Source: an uncultured Collinsella sp. (GTDB taxonomy: Bacteria > Actinomycetota > Coriobacteriia > Coriobacteriales > Coriobacteriaceae). Taken from it: a stretch of DNA of 57,047 nt. Positions within the stretch are counted from its first letter, which is position 1; every line of letters begins with the position of its first letter. The stretch is taken from contig URKM01000009.1 in assembly GCA_900548365.1 (NCBI GenBank), forward strand, positions 1 through 57,047. Direction: 5' to 3'. A program made the position numbers and the translations under genes. Shown one piece after another: positions 11,438-20,110 of the stretch. A model generated the notes under the pieces. It was not told the DNA's origin and did not search any database. It saw only the letters and a program-made list of their open reading frames with translations.

Positions 11438-11914
11438 CTACTCGTGACCCTCGCCCGCCGTCATGCCGCACGCATGCTCGAACTGGTCGAACACGCCTTC
11501 CCAGCATTCCGTCGCCGCCTTGGTCGATCCCGGGAAGTTGATGACGAGCGCGCCTCCGCGCTGCATGCACACGGCTCGGGAGAGCATGGCCCGACGCGTC
11601 TTGGTCATCGAATACGCGCGCATCGCCTCGGCGATGCCGGGGACGTCGCGATCGCAGACGGACCGCGTGGCCTCGGGGGTCACATCGCGCGGCGACAGCC
11701 CCGTGCCGCCGCAGGTGATGACGATCTGCGCCCCGAGTTCGTCCGTCGCGTTCACGATCGCGCGGGCGATCTCGTCGAGCTCGTCCTTGACGACCGCGTG
11801 ACCCGCGACGGCCCATCCCTCACGCGCGATGAGCTCCTCGAGCGCGGCGCCCGCCTCATCGCGCGATAGATCGCGCGTATCCGAACACGTAACGATCGCG
11901 ATGGAGATCTTCAT
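11438..11914 (-). CDS. mogA: Molybdopterin adenylyltransferase-type protein (MogA/MoaB family)
   Basis: Activates molybdopterin by adenylation before metal insertion by MoeA. The 158-residue product carries the family motif TCGGTGLSPRDVTPEATR near residues 66-82 and ends with VINFPGSTKAA, the second conserved region. The ATG at 11914 follows AAAGGA at six bases; a longer in-frame reading upstream runs through moeA in the wrong frame. It lies 59 bases after moeA and upstream of modABC on the same strand. MogA and MoaB share this fold and cannot be told apart by motif alone; the moeA partner favours the MogA role. Confidence 0.9.
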   Translation of the reverse strand: MKISIAIVTCSDTRDLSRDEAGAALEELIAREGWAVAGHAVVKDELDEIARAIVNATDELGAQIVITCGGTGLSPRDVTPEATRSVCDRDVPGIAEAMRAYSMTKTRRAMLSRAVCMQRGGALVINFPGSTKAATECWEGVFDQFEHACGMTAGEGHE

Positions 11915-11973
11915 AGGAATCCTTTCCGTTCCACTTCGAGCCGCGGCGATGCGGCAAGACAGCGCCATCGGGC

Positions 11974-13233
11974 CTACAGCACCGTGCCCTCGGGGATATC
12001 GATGCGCACGCACGGCACCAGGTCGCCGCTCACGTACCCCGTATCGCCGTCGGGAACCATGAGCAGGCAGTTCGCTTGCTGCAGCGTTCCGAGCAGCGCC
12101 GAGTTCTGGCTCCTGGCAGGCGTCACCTCGAGCTCCCCTGCCGCGTTGCGCGAAACGACCGCGCGGTCGTAGAAACGCCGTGCCTGGCCCTTGCGCACGT
12201 CGCACGAGGTCCGCGCGTACTGCACGGGACGGGCGTCGTCGGAATAACCCCTCATCTTGCGAAGCGCTGGACGCGCCAGCATCTCGAAGCCGACGCAGGC
12301 CGCCGCGGGATTGCCCGAAAGACCGAGATAGGGCGTGTCGCGTATCATACCGAAGGTGATCGCCTTGCCCGGCCGCATGGAGACGCGGTCGAACAGCACC
12401 GATCCCTCGCGACGGACGAGCTCGGTCACGAAATCGTAGTCTCCCGCCGATGCGCCGCCGCTCGAGACGACGAGATCGCAAGCCCCGGCGGCCTGAAGCA
12501 TCAAGCGGGCGATCTCCTCCTCGCTGTCGCCGGCGATGCCGAAGAATCGCGGCTCTCCGCCCGCTGCAACCACCGCCGCCATGAGCGCGCTCGCGTTCGC
12601 ATCCCGGATCTGCCCGCGACCCGGAACCGCGTCCGGAGACACGAGCTCGGTTCCGATGGACAGGATGCCCACCACCGGCGCCCGGTGCACGGGCACCTCG
12701 GAGGCCCCGGCGGAGGCGAGCAGCCCGCACCCGGCAGGGCTCAGCACCTCGCCGCGGTGCAGCACGACCTCGCCGGCCCGCGCCTCCAATCCGGCTTCCC
12801 GAACGTTCTCCCCCGGCTGCGTGGGCGCTTCGAACCGGACGAGCGACCCCTCGTTTCCATCGCCGTCCACGACCTCGACGACCTCATATTTCACGACGGC
12901 GTCCGCGCCGGCCGGCAGCGGGGCGCCCGTCATGATCCTAACGGTCTCGCCCGGGCCCACGACGCCCTCGTACACGACGCCGGCGGCCTCGTGGGCGATG
13001 ACCGACAAGGATGCCGGACGGGCCGGGGATGCGGACGCGAGGTCGACGGAGCGCACGGCATAGCCGTCCATGGCGCTGTTCGCGAACGGCGATAGGTCGA
13101 TATCGGTCGCCACGTCGTCGGCGGCGGGGAGCCCCGCCGCGCGGTACAAGGGCACCGGCTCCACCTCGGTAGCCTCGACATGCGCGAGCACGATCGCCCG
13201 CGCCTCTTCCAGCACCATGAGGTCCTCAGCCAT
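11974..13233 (-). CDS. moeA: Molybdopterin molybdenumtransferase MoeA
   Basis: Inserts molybdate into adenylated molybdopterin to give the finished cofactor. The 419-residue length is normal. Visible motifs are SPFANSAMDGYAV near residues 48-60, MTGAPLPAGADAVV, and SSGGASAGDYDF in the MoCF-like domain. RPGKAITFG and GLSGNPAAA follow. The ATG at 13233 is preferred because the protein then begins MAEDLMVLEEA, like relatives; a weak AAAGG site lies about 12 bases upstream. It heads a leftward molybdenum block (moeA-mogA-modA-modB-modC). The enzymes that build molybdopterin itself (MoaA, MoaC, MoaE) are not in this window. Confidence 0.94.
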   Translation of the reverse strand: MAEDLMVLEEARAIVLAHVEATEVEPVPLYRAAGLPAADDVATDIDLSPFANSAMDGYAVRSVDLASASPARPASLSVIAHEAAGVVYEGVVGPGETVRIMTGAPLPAGADAVVKYEVVEVVDGDGNEGSLVRFEAPTQPGENVREAGLEARAGEVVLHRGEVLSPAGCGLLASAGASEVPVHRAPVVGILSIGTELVSPDAVPGRGQIRDANASALMAAVVAAGGEPRFFGIAGDSEEEIARLMLQAAGACDLVVSSGGASAGDYDFVTELVRREGSVLFDRVSMRPGKAITFGMIRDTPYLGLSGNPAAACVGFEMLARPALRKMRGYSDDARPVQYARTSCDVRKGQARRFYDRAVVSRNAAGELEVTPARSQNSALLGTLQQANCLLMVPDGDTGYVSGDLVPCVRIDIPEGTVL

Positions 13234-13308
13234 GGTCCGCCACCCTTTCCGCGCACGCCCGCGCATCGAGTCGAGCGCCTCCCGGGACGAGGGCGCTCCG
13301 ACATCGCT

Positions 13309-13325
13309 CTATTCTTGCAAGAGTA
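13309..13325 (-). promoter_or_regulatory. Candidate moeA promoter -10 with overlapping palindrome
   Basis: In the moeA direction TATACT (13325-13320) is a good -10 element, about 90 bases upstream of the ATG. The perfect palindrome TCTTGCAAGA (13311-13320) abuts and overlaps it by one base, a common placement for a repressor site. No convincing -35 is visible. Confidence 0.5.
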
Positions 13326-13511
13326 TAGACATCATCGTGCCCGATGCCACCTCGAAGTCCCCCGGCGGCTTTTACGGCGCCGGCCGCGCCCGTGGACGGA
13401 TGCGGACCGCAAGCACGCGGCGAAGAAGAACGGCGTGCCGAATGAGGGCGCGCGGACGGGCTCGCGGCGTATACTGGCATCCGTATGACCACGGAGCTAT
13501 GGAGGTGCCGC

Positions 13512-14861
13512 ATGCCGCAGCAGCTACTCGAGACGACGCGGGAAGACCTGAAGCAGGGCGCCCGCGGCTTGGCGGCGGACGCGCGCCGCGACGCCGGAAA
13601 CGCCTGCGCGAGCCTGCGCGTGTTCCTGCTCAGCGGCGTCGTCGCCGCCCTCATGGGCGTTGCGGGCTGGGCCTTCCTCGCCTCGCTCCGCTTCGTCTCG
13701 GGCATGCGCGAGGAAAACCCGTGGCTGTTCCTATTGCTTCCCGTCGTGAGCGTCGCCACGGCATGGATCTACCGCACGCATGGGCTTCGCGCCGGGCGCG
13801 GCAACAACCTCGTGATCGACAGCACCCTCACCGGAACCCCCATCCGCAGCCGCATGGCGCTGCTCACCTTCGCCTGCTCCTCCGCAACGCACCTCGTCGG
13901 CGGCTCCGCGGGACGCGAGGGGGCGGCGGTCCAGCTCGGCGGCACCATCGCCAGCAACGTCGCGTCCGTGTTCCACGTGGAGGGCCATGATCGGCGCGAC
14001 CTCATGATGGCGGGGATCTCGGCGGCCTTCGGCGCCGCCTTCGGCACGCCCCTCGCCGGCGCGTTCTTCGGCATGGAGATGTGCTTCGTGGGCAAACTCG
14101 ATTACAGCGCCGCGCTGTACTGCCTGGCGGGGTCCTTCATCGGCAACGCCGTGAGCCGCGGACTTGGAACGCCGTTCTCGTTCGAGTCCGTCGCCGCGGT
14201 CCCGCCCATGGACCTCGGGACGCTGGCCGCCGTATGCCTCGCCGCCGTCGCCTTCGGCCTGACGGCCCGCCTGTTCACCTTCTGCATCCGCAGCGTCAAG
14301 CGCCTGTACGCCCGCCTGTTCGTGAACTACCTCGTCGCGGCGGCAGCCGGCGGCATCCTGCTCGCCATCCTGTTCCTGGGCTGCGGCCTCAGCCGGTACG
14401 GCGGCCTTTCGGAATGGATGACGGCAGCGGCGTTCGCCGGCGAGACGACCCCCGTGGACGCCCTGATCAAGCTCATCCTGACCGCGCTCACCGTGGGCGT
14501 CGGCCTACAGGGTGGCGAGGTGACGCCGCTGTTCGGCATCGGCGCCGCGCTCGGCGGCTGGCTCGGGGCGGCGCTGCTCGACGACCCGGGATTCATGGCC
14601 GCCCTCGGCATGATCGGGTTGTTCGGCTCGGCGCTCAACGTGCCCATCACGACGATCATGCTAGGGATCGACATGTTTGGCGCGCATGCGGGGAGCTACT
14701 TTGTTATCGTGTCATTCGTAAGCTACCTCGCCGCGGGTCACCATGCGGTCTACCCCGCGCAGCGCATCGTCACCCCGAAGCGCCGCTCGCTCAAACGCGA
14801 TGCCGAGCTCACCGTTGAAGACGCGCAGGAGCTGCATCGCCGGGAACGAGAGGAACGGTAA
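13512..14861 (+). CDS. CLC-family anion channel or antiporter, possibly fluoride type
   Basis: A polytopic membrane protein of 449 residues with about ten hydrophobic segments. It carries the CLC signature GGSAGREGAAVQLGG, with the gating glutamate at about 136, and FGTPLAGAFFGMEM and GGEVTPLFGIGAALGG further on. The first anion-binding loop, normally GSGIP, reads GRGNNLVID here, and GREGP is GREGA. Such changes occur in the fluoride/proton antiporter branch, so fluoride export is a reasonable guess; chloride transport is the alternative. I chose the ATG at 13512 because GGAGGT lies at the right spacing; an ATG at 13485 lacks one. A lipid kinase gene follows five bases later, so they are probably cotranscribed. 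Confidence 0.88.
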   Translation: MPQQLLETTREDLKQGARGLAADARRDAGNACASLRVFLLSGVVAALMGVAGWAFLASLRFVSGMREENPWLFLLLPVVSVATAWIYRTHGLRAGRGNNLVIDSTLTGTPIRSRMALLTFACSSATHLVGGSAGREGAAVQLGGTIASNVASVFHVEGHDRRDLMMAGISAAFGAAFGTPLAGAFFGMEMCFVGKLDYSAALYCLAGSFIGNAVSRGLGTPFSFESVAAVPPMDLGTLAAVCLAAVAFGLTARLFTFCIRSVKRLYARLFVNYLVAAAAGGILLAILFLGCGLSRYGGLSEWMTAAAFAGETTPVDALIKLILTALTVGVGLQGGEVTPLFGIGAALGGWLGAALLDDPGFMAALGMIGLFGSALNVPITTIMLGIDMFGAHAGSYFVIVSFVSYLAAGHHAVYPAQRIVTPKRRSLKRDAELTVEDAQELHRREREER

Positions 14862-14866
14862 CGTTC

Positions 14867-15820
14867 ATGAGCAACAACCGAAGCACGCTTGGCAAGACCC
14901 TCATCATCGTGAACCCCACCGCGCAAAGCGGCGCGGCAGCAACCGTCGGAGAGCAGGCAAGGCGCTTCTTCTCCCTGTATTTCCATGATGACCACGCCTT
15001 CGACCTCGTGAAGACCGAGCGCGCCGGCCACGCCATCGAGCTCGCCACAGCCGCTGCGGACTACGACACCGTCCTCGCGCTCGGCGGAGACGGCATCATC
15101 CACGAAACGGTCTGCGGCCTCATGCGCATCGACGCGGCCGAGCGCCCGGCGCTCGGCGTCATACCCGTCGGCTCGGGCAACGACTACGCCCGCACGCTCG
15201 GCATCGTCGACCGCACCGGTCGCGACCTCGCCTGGCTGTTCGACGCGAGGCGCGAGCAGATGGACGTCGGCCGTATCGACTTCCAAGGCGAAGCCGGCTG
15301 CGGCACCGAGTTCTTCGTGCAGACCTTCTCCATGGGCCTTGACGCCGCGATCGCCATCGGCACCTATGAGCTGCGCCGCCGTACCGGCCTCACGGGCGAC
15401 CCGCTCTACCTCGCCAGCGGCCTCAACGTCTTCGGCATCGGCTACCGCACCTACCCCATGCGGGTACGCTTCGACGATGAGCCCTGGCAGGAGCTCGAGT
15501 CGATCATCAGCGCCGTGCAGATCGGCAAGACGTACGGCTCGGGATTCCTCATCGCGCCCGATGCCGACCCGCAAGACGGGCTCTTCGATATCTGCTACGC
15601 CCACGGCCGCATCCCGCGCGCCATCGCGCTCCCGGTCTTCCTGCGCGCGAAGAACGGGAAGCACCTCTCCAGCCGCCACGTCCTCGCCCGTCGCGCCGAG
15701 CGCGTCCGATTCGCCTTCGACAGGGATGATTACCCCATGCAGGCGGACGGCGAGCAGGTGCGGGGCAGCGCGGTGGACATCACCATCCTGCCCGGCGCGC
15801 TCACCGTCCTGGTCCCCTAG
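14867..15820 (+). CDS. Diacylglycerol kinase / lipid kinase family protein (YegS/DgkB type)
   Basis: Soluble ATP-dependent lipid kinase of 317 residues, likely recycling diacylglycerol to phosphatidic acid. It shows the nucleotide motif GGDGIIHE at about 73-80 and PVGSGNDYART at about 100-110. The C-terminal half carries the usual TFSMGLDAAI and a DGLFDICYAHG segment. It starts five bases after the CLC gene, with a GAGGA site lying inside the end of that gene. The exact lipid substrate cannot be read from the sequence. Confidence 0.88.
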   Translation: MSNNRSTLGKTLIIVNPTAQSGAAATVGEQARRFFSLYFHDDHAFDLVKTERAGHAIELATAAADYDTVLALGGDGIIHETVCGLMRIDAAERPALGVIPVGSGNDYARTLGIVDRTGRDLAWLFDARREQMDVGRIDFQGEAGCGTEFFVQTFSMGLDAAIAIGTYELRRRTGLTGDPLYLASGLNVFGIGYRTYPMRVRFDDEPWQELESIISAVQIGKTYGSGFLIAPDADPQDGLFDICYAHGRIPRAIALPVFLRAKNGKHLSSRHVLARRAERVRFAFDRDDYPMQADGEQVRGSAVDITILPGALTVLVP

Positions 15821-15831
15821 CGCGATGCGGC

Positions 15832-15872
15832 GCGGCTTCGCCCGCGTCACGGTGCAAAAAGGGCGAAGCCGC
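15832..15872. terminator. Hairpin between the convergent lipid kinase and xpt genes
   Basis: GCGGCTTCGCCC (15832-15843) and GGGCGAAGCCGC (15861-15872) are perfect 12-base arms around a 17-base loop. It sits in the 68-base gap between two convergent genes and may stop transcription from either side, though no T run follows the stem. Confidence 0.55.
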
Positions 15873-15888
15873 TCCGTAGAGGACATCC

Positions 15889-16467
15889 TTAAGCGAACGT
15901 GATCCCCCCGGTCTCGTCGTCCATGCCGACGATGCGCGCCAGGCTCTCGACGCGATAGCCCCGGGAGCGCAGCTTGTCGCCGCCGCCCTGGAAGCCCTTC
16001 TCGATAGCGATGCCGATGCCCTCGACCGTCGCGCCCGCGCTCTCGCAGATCGCGATCAAGCCCTCGAGGGCGCACCCGTTCGCCAGGAAATCATCGATGA
16101 TCAGGACGTGGTCGCCTGGAGACAGGAAGCGCCTGCCCACGATGACGGGAAACTCGCGCTGCTTCGTAAAAGAGTAGATGGTGGTCGCGTACTGCTCGCC
16201 ATCAAGGTTGATGGACTGCGCCTTCTTGGCGAACACGACCGGCGCGTCGCCGAAATGGCGCGCCGCGACGCACGCGATACCGATGCCGCTCGCCTCGATG
16301 GTGAGGATCTTGTTGATGGGCGCGCCCTCGAACAGACGGGCCCACTCGGCACCCATGTGGTCGAACAGCTCCGTATCGCATTGATGGTTGAGAAAGGCGT
16401 CGACCTTGAGGACTCCGCCCGCTTTGACCGTGCCATCGGCGAGGATGCGATCTTCCAGCTCCTTCAT
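15889..16467 (-). CDS. xpt: Xanthine phosphoribosyltransferase
   Basis: Salvages xanthine to XMP using PRPP. The 192-residue product is normal length and carries the PRPP-binding signature VLIIDDFLANG near residues 121-131. The N-terminus MKELEDRILADGTV and the segment KVDAFLNHQ are typical of Xpt rather than of adenine phosphoribosyltransferase. The ATG at 16467 follows a GGAAGG site. The leader before it is short (79 bases to the MFS gene stop), too short for a purine riboswitch together with its own promoter. It may be read from the upstream exporter gene. Confidence 0.93.
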   Translation of the reverse strand: MKELEDRILADGTVKAGGVLKVDAFLNHQCDTELFDHMGAEWARLFEGAPINKILTIEASGIGIACVAARHFGDAPVVFAKKAQSINLDGEQYATTIYSFTKQREFPVIVGRRFLSPGDHVLIIDDFLANGCALEGLIAICESAGATVEGIGIAIEKGFQGGGDKLRSRGYRVESLARIVGMDDETGGITFA

Positions 16468-16546
16468 ATTCCAGACCTTCCCGTCCGCGCTCGTAGTTGC
16501 ATGTGCATCGCATTATACAGCGGAACCGTTCGGCCGCTGCGCGCCG

Positions 16547-17989
16547 CTAGCGGCGACGTCGACGAAGGGCGCGCCCGAGGGTGAGCGCGAAGCCCGCGAA
16601 TACGAGCGCCGCCGTCACGATGTAGACCGTCTTGTAGCCATACAGGAAGATATCCGGCCTTCCCGCCACATAGGCCGTCACGCGCTCGCCCGCCATCGCG
16701 CTCATCCGCCCGTAGAGCAGCGACGTGGACCCGGTGATGCCGATCGCCATGCCCAGGTAGCGCGCGAGCGCGGCGAGGCTGCCGCCGAAGCCTAGCGCCT
16801 CGCGCGGGAGCGAGCCCATCACCAGGGAGTTGTTCGGCGACTGGAAGATCGACGTGCCCAGCGACGCCATGCCGAGGCACAAAAGGATAGCCGGCAGCCC
16901 GGTGCTCTCGTCGAAGAAGCCCACGAGGAGCAAGCCCGCCGCGAACACGAACAGGCCGACCGCCGTGGGCCGCTCGCAGCCGATGCGGTCCGACACCGCA
17001 CCCGAGATAGGGCCTGCGATCGCGTTCGCAAGCGGGATGACGCAGAAGATGAGCCCTGCGACATCGGGGGCGAAGCCGCGGGCATCCTGCAGGTAGAACG
17101 GGGTCATGAGCTCGTACACGCCGATGGCGACGAAGCTGATGAACAAACACGCGAGGTTCACGAGAAACGCTCGGTCGCGAAAGACGGACAGGACCACGAG
17201 CGGATCGTCCACGAGGCGCTCGACCAGGATGAACGCGACCAACAGCGCCACGCCCACCGCCAGCATCAGCAGGACCTGCGCCTTCGCGCCGGCCTCGAGC
17301 AGCGTGATGGACACGAAGGTGAGAAACATGCCGGGGACGAGCAGGACGGAGCCGACGACGTCCAGGCGGCGGCCTTCGGCCTCCGGCCTCACCTGCGGCA
17401 GCGTCCAATGGCCCACCAGCAGCGAGACCACGCCGACGGGCACGTTGATGAGGAAGATGTACTCCCACGGCAGCGAATTCACGATGAAGCCGCCCAGCAC
17501 GGGACCGCACATCATACCGAGTGCCACGAAGCTCGCGAGCAGCCCCAGAGCCCGGCCGCGCTCGCGAGCGGGAAACGACTCGGTGATGATGCCCATGTTG
17601 TTCGCCATGGCCGAAGCGCCGCCCACACCCTGCACCGCGCGCGCGAACACGAGGAACTCGAGCGTCGTCGCCATACCGCATAGCAGCGAGCCCAGGGCGA
17701 ACACCGCAACGCCCACCTGGAAGAACCGCACCTTGCCGTAGATATCGCCCAGCCTGCCGAACACCAGCAGGACGGCGCAGGTCGTGAGCAGGTAGACGGA
17801 TGAGACCCACTGGATCTGGTCGAGCCCGACGGCGAGCTCCTTCTGCATGACGGGTAACGCGACGTTCACGATGCTCGAGTCGAGCGTCGCCATAAACGTC
17901 ATGACCAGGACGGTGAATAGGATCGCCCACTTGTTCTTGCCATGGGTGTTACCCTCCACGGCGTCGTGGATGTGCTGAGCCTCGCTCAT
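16547..17989 (-). CDS. MFS drug exporter, DHA2 (14-helix) family
   Basis: A 480-residue integral membrane protein. It shows the DHA2 motif ATLDSSIVNVALP in helix 1, the loop 2-3 motif GRLGDIYGKVRFF, and the helix 5 motif ALGMMCGPVLGGFI. It probably exports a drug or toxic compound with proton exchange; the substrate is unknown. I start at the ATG at 17989 (MSEAQHIH), which has GAGGT five bases upstream; the longer open frame upstream is low-complexity and lacks a ribosome site. It lies 79 bases upstream of xpt on the same strand. No regulator gene is adjacent. Confidence 0.9.
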   Translation of the reverse strand: MSEAQHIHDAVEGNTHGKNKWAILFTVLVMTFMATLDSSIVNVALPVMQKELAVGLDQIQWVSSVYLLTTCAVLLVFGRLGDIYGKVRFFQVGVAVFALGSLLCGMATTLEFLVFARAVQGVGGASAMANNMGIITESFPARERGRALGLLASFVALGMMCGPVLGGFIVNSLPWEYIFLINVPVGVVSLLVGHWTLPQVRPEAEGRRLDVVGSVLLVPGMFLTFVSITLLEAGAKAQVLLMLAVGVALLVAFILVERLVDDPLVVLSVFRDRAFLVNLACLFISFVAIGVYELMTPFYLQDARGFAPDVAGLIFCVIPLANAIAGPISGAVSDRIGCERPTAVGLFVFAAGLLLVGFFDESTGLPAILLCLGMASLGTSIFQSPNNSLVMGSLPREALGFGGSLAALARYLGMAIGITGSTSLLYGRMSAMAGERVTAYVAGRPDIFLYGYKTVYIVTAALVFAGFALTLGRALRRRRR

Positions 17990-18345
17990 TCGTACCTCGC
18001 TTATCCATAGGTGGCGCCGCGCGCTCTGATGACGGGCCGCCCGAAGACGCGCCGCCACGTGCCGCGCTATCGTTCCCACGGCCGCGTAGATACGCCGGGA
18101 CGCGGCGGCAATCGCACGCGCCTTAGCATCATTCGCACAGTTTTGTAACACACAACCGCCTGCCACGACAAGAACGACGGCGCTGAACCTATCGGAAGCG
18201 CGAACGCCATCCCTAGGGAGGCGGGCGCGGCTATAGTGGTTCTATGGACGGACGCGCGGCGCGGCCCGTTGAGCCGGCGCGCCGTCGGGCGGCGCCCGCC
18301 CTGCACCGCATCGTTGCGAGGCAGTCATGTGAAAGGAGAATCGCT
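17990..18345. other. Divergent intergenic region between the MFS exporter and mscL
   Basis: I see no gene in these 356 bases. An AT-richer patch near 18125-18150 gives a possible promoter for the exporter (TTACAA, 17 bases, TAAGGC read leftward). For mscL, TATAGT at about 18232-18237 is a plausible -10 without a clear -35. The short repeat TTGT-N5-ACAA near 18137 could be a binding site but is too short to trust. Confidence 0.35.
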
Positions 18346-18816
18346 ATGGCAATCAAGGGGATCGTCAAGGAATTCCAGGAGTTCATAAGTCGCGGCAACG
18401 TGATGGACCTCGCCGTCGGCGTCATCATCGGCGGAGCGTTCACCGCCGTGGTGAACTCCCTGGTGACCAATGTGATCCAGCCGCTCATCTCGTTCCTAAC
18501 CGGCGGAGGGGCCGAGATCCCCGGACTCGCGATCGACCTGAACGGAAACATCGTCGATTTCAGCGCGTTCATCGGCGCCATCATCAATTTCCTGATCACG
18601 GCGGCCGCCGTGTTCGCCATCGTGAAGGCGCTCAACAAGCTCAACCAGCTCAAGGAAGCGGCGGCGGCGAAGACCGGCCTGGCGAAATCCGCCCCGGAGG
18701 ACGCGGCACCCGCCCCGCGCACCTGCCCCTACTGCCATCAGGAGATCGCCGACGTCGCGACCCGCTGCCCCCACTGCACGAGCAAGCTCTCCGGCTACAG
18801 CAACCCCGAGGAGTAG
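18346..18816 (+). CDS. mscL: Large-conductance mechanosensitive channel MscL with C-terminal zinc ribbon
   Basis: Opens under membrane tension to release solutes during osmotic down-shock. The 156-residue product has the MscL start (MAIKGIVKEFQEFISRGNVMDLAVGVIIGGAF), two membrane helices (about 18-45 and 72-98), and a short extracellular loop. Where most MscL proteins end in a simple helix bundle, this one adds CPYC and CPHC (Cys127, 130, 141, 144), a zinc ribbon facing the cytoplasm. The ATG at 18346 follows GAAAGGAG at seven bases; the upstream open frame is low-complexity. It is a single gene facing the hydrolase gene. Confidence 0.95.
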   Translation: MAIKGIVKEFQEFISRGNVMDLAVGVIIGGAFTAVVNSLVTNVIQPLISFLTGGGAEIPGLAIDLNGNIVDFSAFIGAIINFLITAAAVFAIVKALNKLNQLKEAAAAKTGLAKSAPEDAAPAPRTCPYCHQEIADVATRCPHCTSKLSGYSNPEE

Positions 18817-18841
18817 CGCCGGCCGTCGCCGGCCCCTATCG

Positions 18842-18900
18842 GGACCCGGTTGACGCGGGTCCTCGCCGGCGCGCGTGGCCGACCGGCCCGCGCCGGCGAG
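18842..18900. terminator. Hairpin cluster between convergent mscL and hydrolase genes
   Basis: GGACCCG/CGGGTCC forms a small stem near 18842-18862. A perfect 12-base inverted repeat, CTCGCCGGCGCG (18862-18873) and CGCGCCGGCGAG (18889-18900), follows immediately. Neither has a T tract, but their position between convergent genes suggests a two-way transcription block. Confidence 0.5.
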
Positions 18901-18903
18901 CCG

Positions 18904-19872
18904 CTAGAGACCCGCGACCTCGGCGAGCCAGGTCGCGACATCCCGATGGACCTCGTCTTTGATCGGCTCGTTCAAGATCTCGTGGCGAACGCCGGGGTAG
19001 ATCTTGAAGTCGACGCGCTCGATGCCGGCGCGACGGTACATGGCGGCAGCGCGCTCGACACCCTTGCCGCAATCCCCCACCGGATCCTGAGCGCCTGCGA
19101 TCAGGTACAGCGGCAGGCCGTGCGGGATCCTGCTTGCAAGCCGGGGGTTCGTCGCATCGCCGACGAGCGAGGAAAGCGTATGGTACGCCCCGACGGTGAA
19201 TTTCTGCCCGCACAGGGGGTCGCGCCGGTACTCGGCGACCACCTCGGGGTCGGTGGCGATCCAATCGACATCGGTGAGGGCGTCCGGGATGGCATTCGCG
19301 TACCCGCCAGCCCCCAAGCCGTCCACGAGCTCGCTCACATAGTGCTCGCCGCGGGCGCGAGCGATACCGCGCGTCAACGTCTTCCCCGCTGCCGCAAGGG
19401 CGCGCGGCTGCTGTCCCGTTCCGCATATGATCGCCGCTGAGACGCCGTGGGCGTAGCGCGTGAGATAGACGCGCGCGATGAAGCTTCCCATCGAGTGGCC
19501 GAAGATGACGTAAGGCATGCCCTTCGGAGCGGCCCCCGATGCGATGAGGCGCTCGATGACGAGCTCACGCAACGCATGCACGTCCTGCAGCAGCACGTCC
19601 TCGCCCTCCTCGAGGGGCATATGTCCGAGGTCCTCGCGGCACGGCGCCGTCTTACCGTGGCCGATGTGGTCGTTCGCGCAAACGGCATATCCCTGCCCGC
19701 ACAGGAAGGCGGCGAACCCTTCATAGCGCTCCACATGCTCGGACATTCCGTGGACGAGCTGGACGAGACCGCGCAGGGGCGCGCGGTCGTTCGGAGCATC
19801 CGGCTCCCAGAGCAGGGCGCGGATCGTCGAGCGGCCGTCATGGCTCGCATAGGTGATGGTCGTGGTCTTCAC
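18904..19872 (-). CDS. Alpha/beta hydrolase, lysophospholipase/monoacylglycerol lipase-like
   Basis: A 322-residue cytoplasmic esterase or lipase of the serine aminopeptidase S33 type. The triad can be seen: nucleophile Ser in GHSMGS, Asp in AGAQDPVG, and His in GVRHEILNE. The early segment QLVHGMSEHVERYEGFAAFL and NDHIGHGKT are typical of bacterial lysophospholipase L2-like proteins. I choose the GTG at 19872 because TTTGGAGG lies seven bases upstream; an ATG at 19911 would add 13 residues without a good site. It stands alone between mscL (convergent) and metY. The natural substrate is unknown. Confidence 0.85.
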   Translation of the reverse strand: MKTTTITYASHDGRSTIRALLWEPDAPNDRAPLRGLVQLVHGMSEHVERYEGFAAFLCGQGYAVCANDHIGHGKTAPCREDLGHMPLEEGEDVLLQDVHALRELVIERLIASGAAPKGMPYVIFGHSMGSFIARVYLTRYAHGVSAAIICGTGQQPRALAAAGKTLTRGIARARGEHYVSELVDGLGAGGYANAIPDALTDVDWIATDPEVVAEYRRDPLCGQKFTVGAYHTLSSLVGDATNPRLASRIPHGLPLYLIAGAQDPVGDCGKGVERAAAMYRRAGIERVDFKIYPGVRHEILNEPIKDEVHRDVATWLAEVAGL

Positions 19873-20110
19873 GGACGGGCCTCCAAACGCATGGCGATTC
19901 CATTCATGCATCCATCGTACCCAAAATAAACGCGGGCATCGGAGGCGAGGCCCGGACGGCTGGAAGCGGCCCCTCCCGCGAGCGAAGCGCGAAGGGCCGC
20001 TAAGAGATGAAAGCGCCTCCCCCGCCCCGGCGCGACCGCCGCAGCAGGAAAGGCGCGCGGAGCCGCCCGACACGAGGCGGCGTCCCCTATCGCTTCGGAG
20101 CGAGCGCTCC

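Noticed and set aside
16468..16546. Purine riboswitch before xpt
   Set aside because: The gap to the preceding gene is only 79 bases and no conserved riboswitch core is seen.
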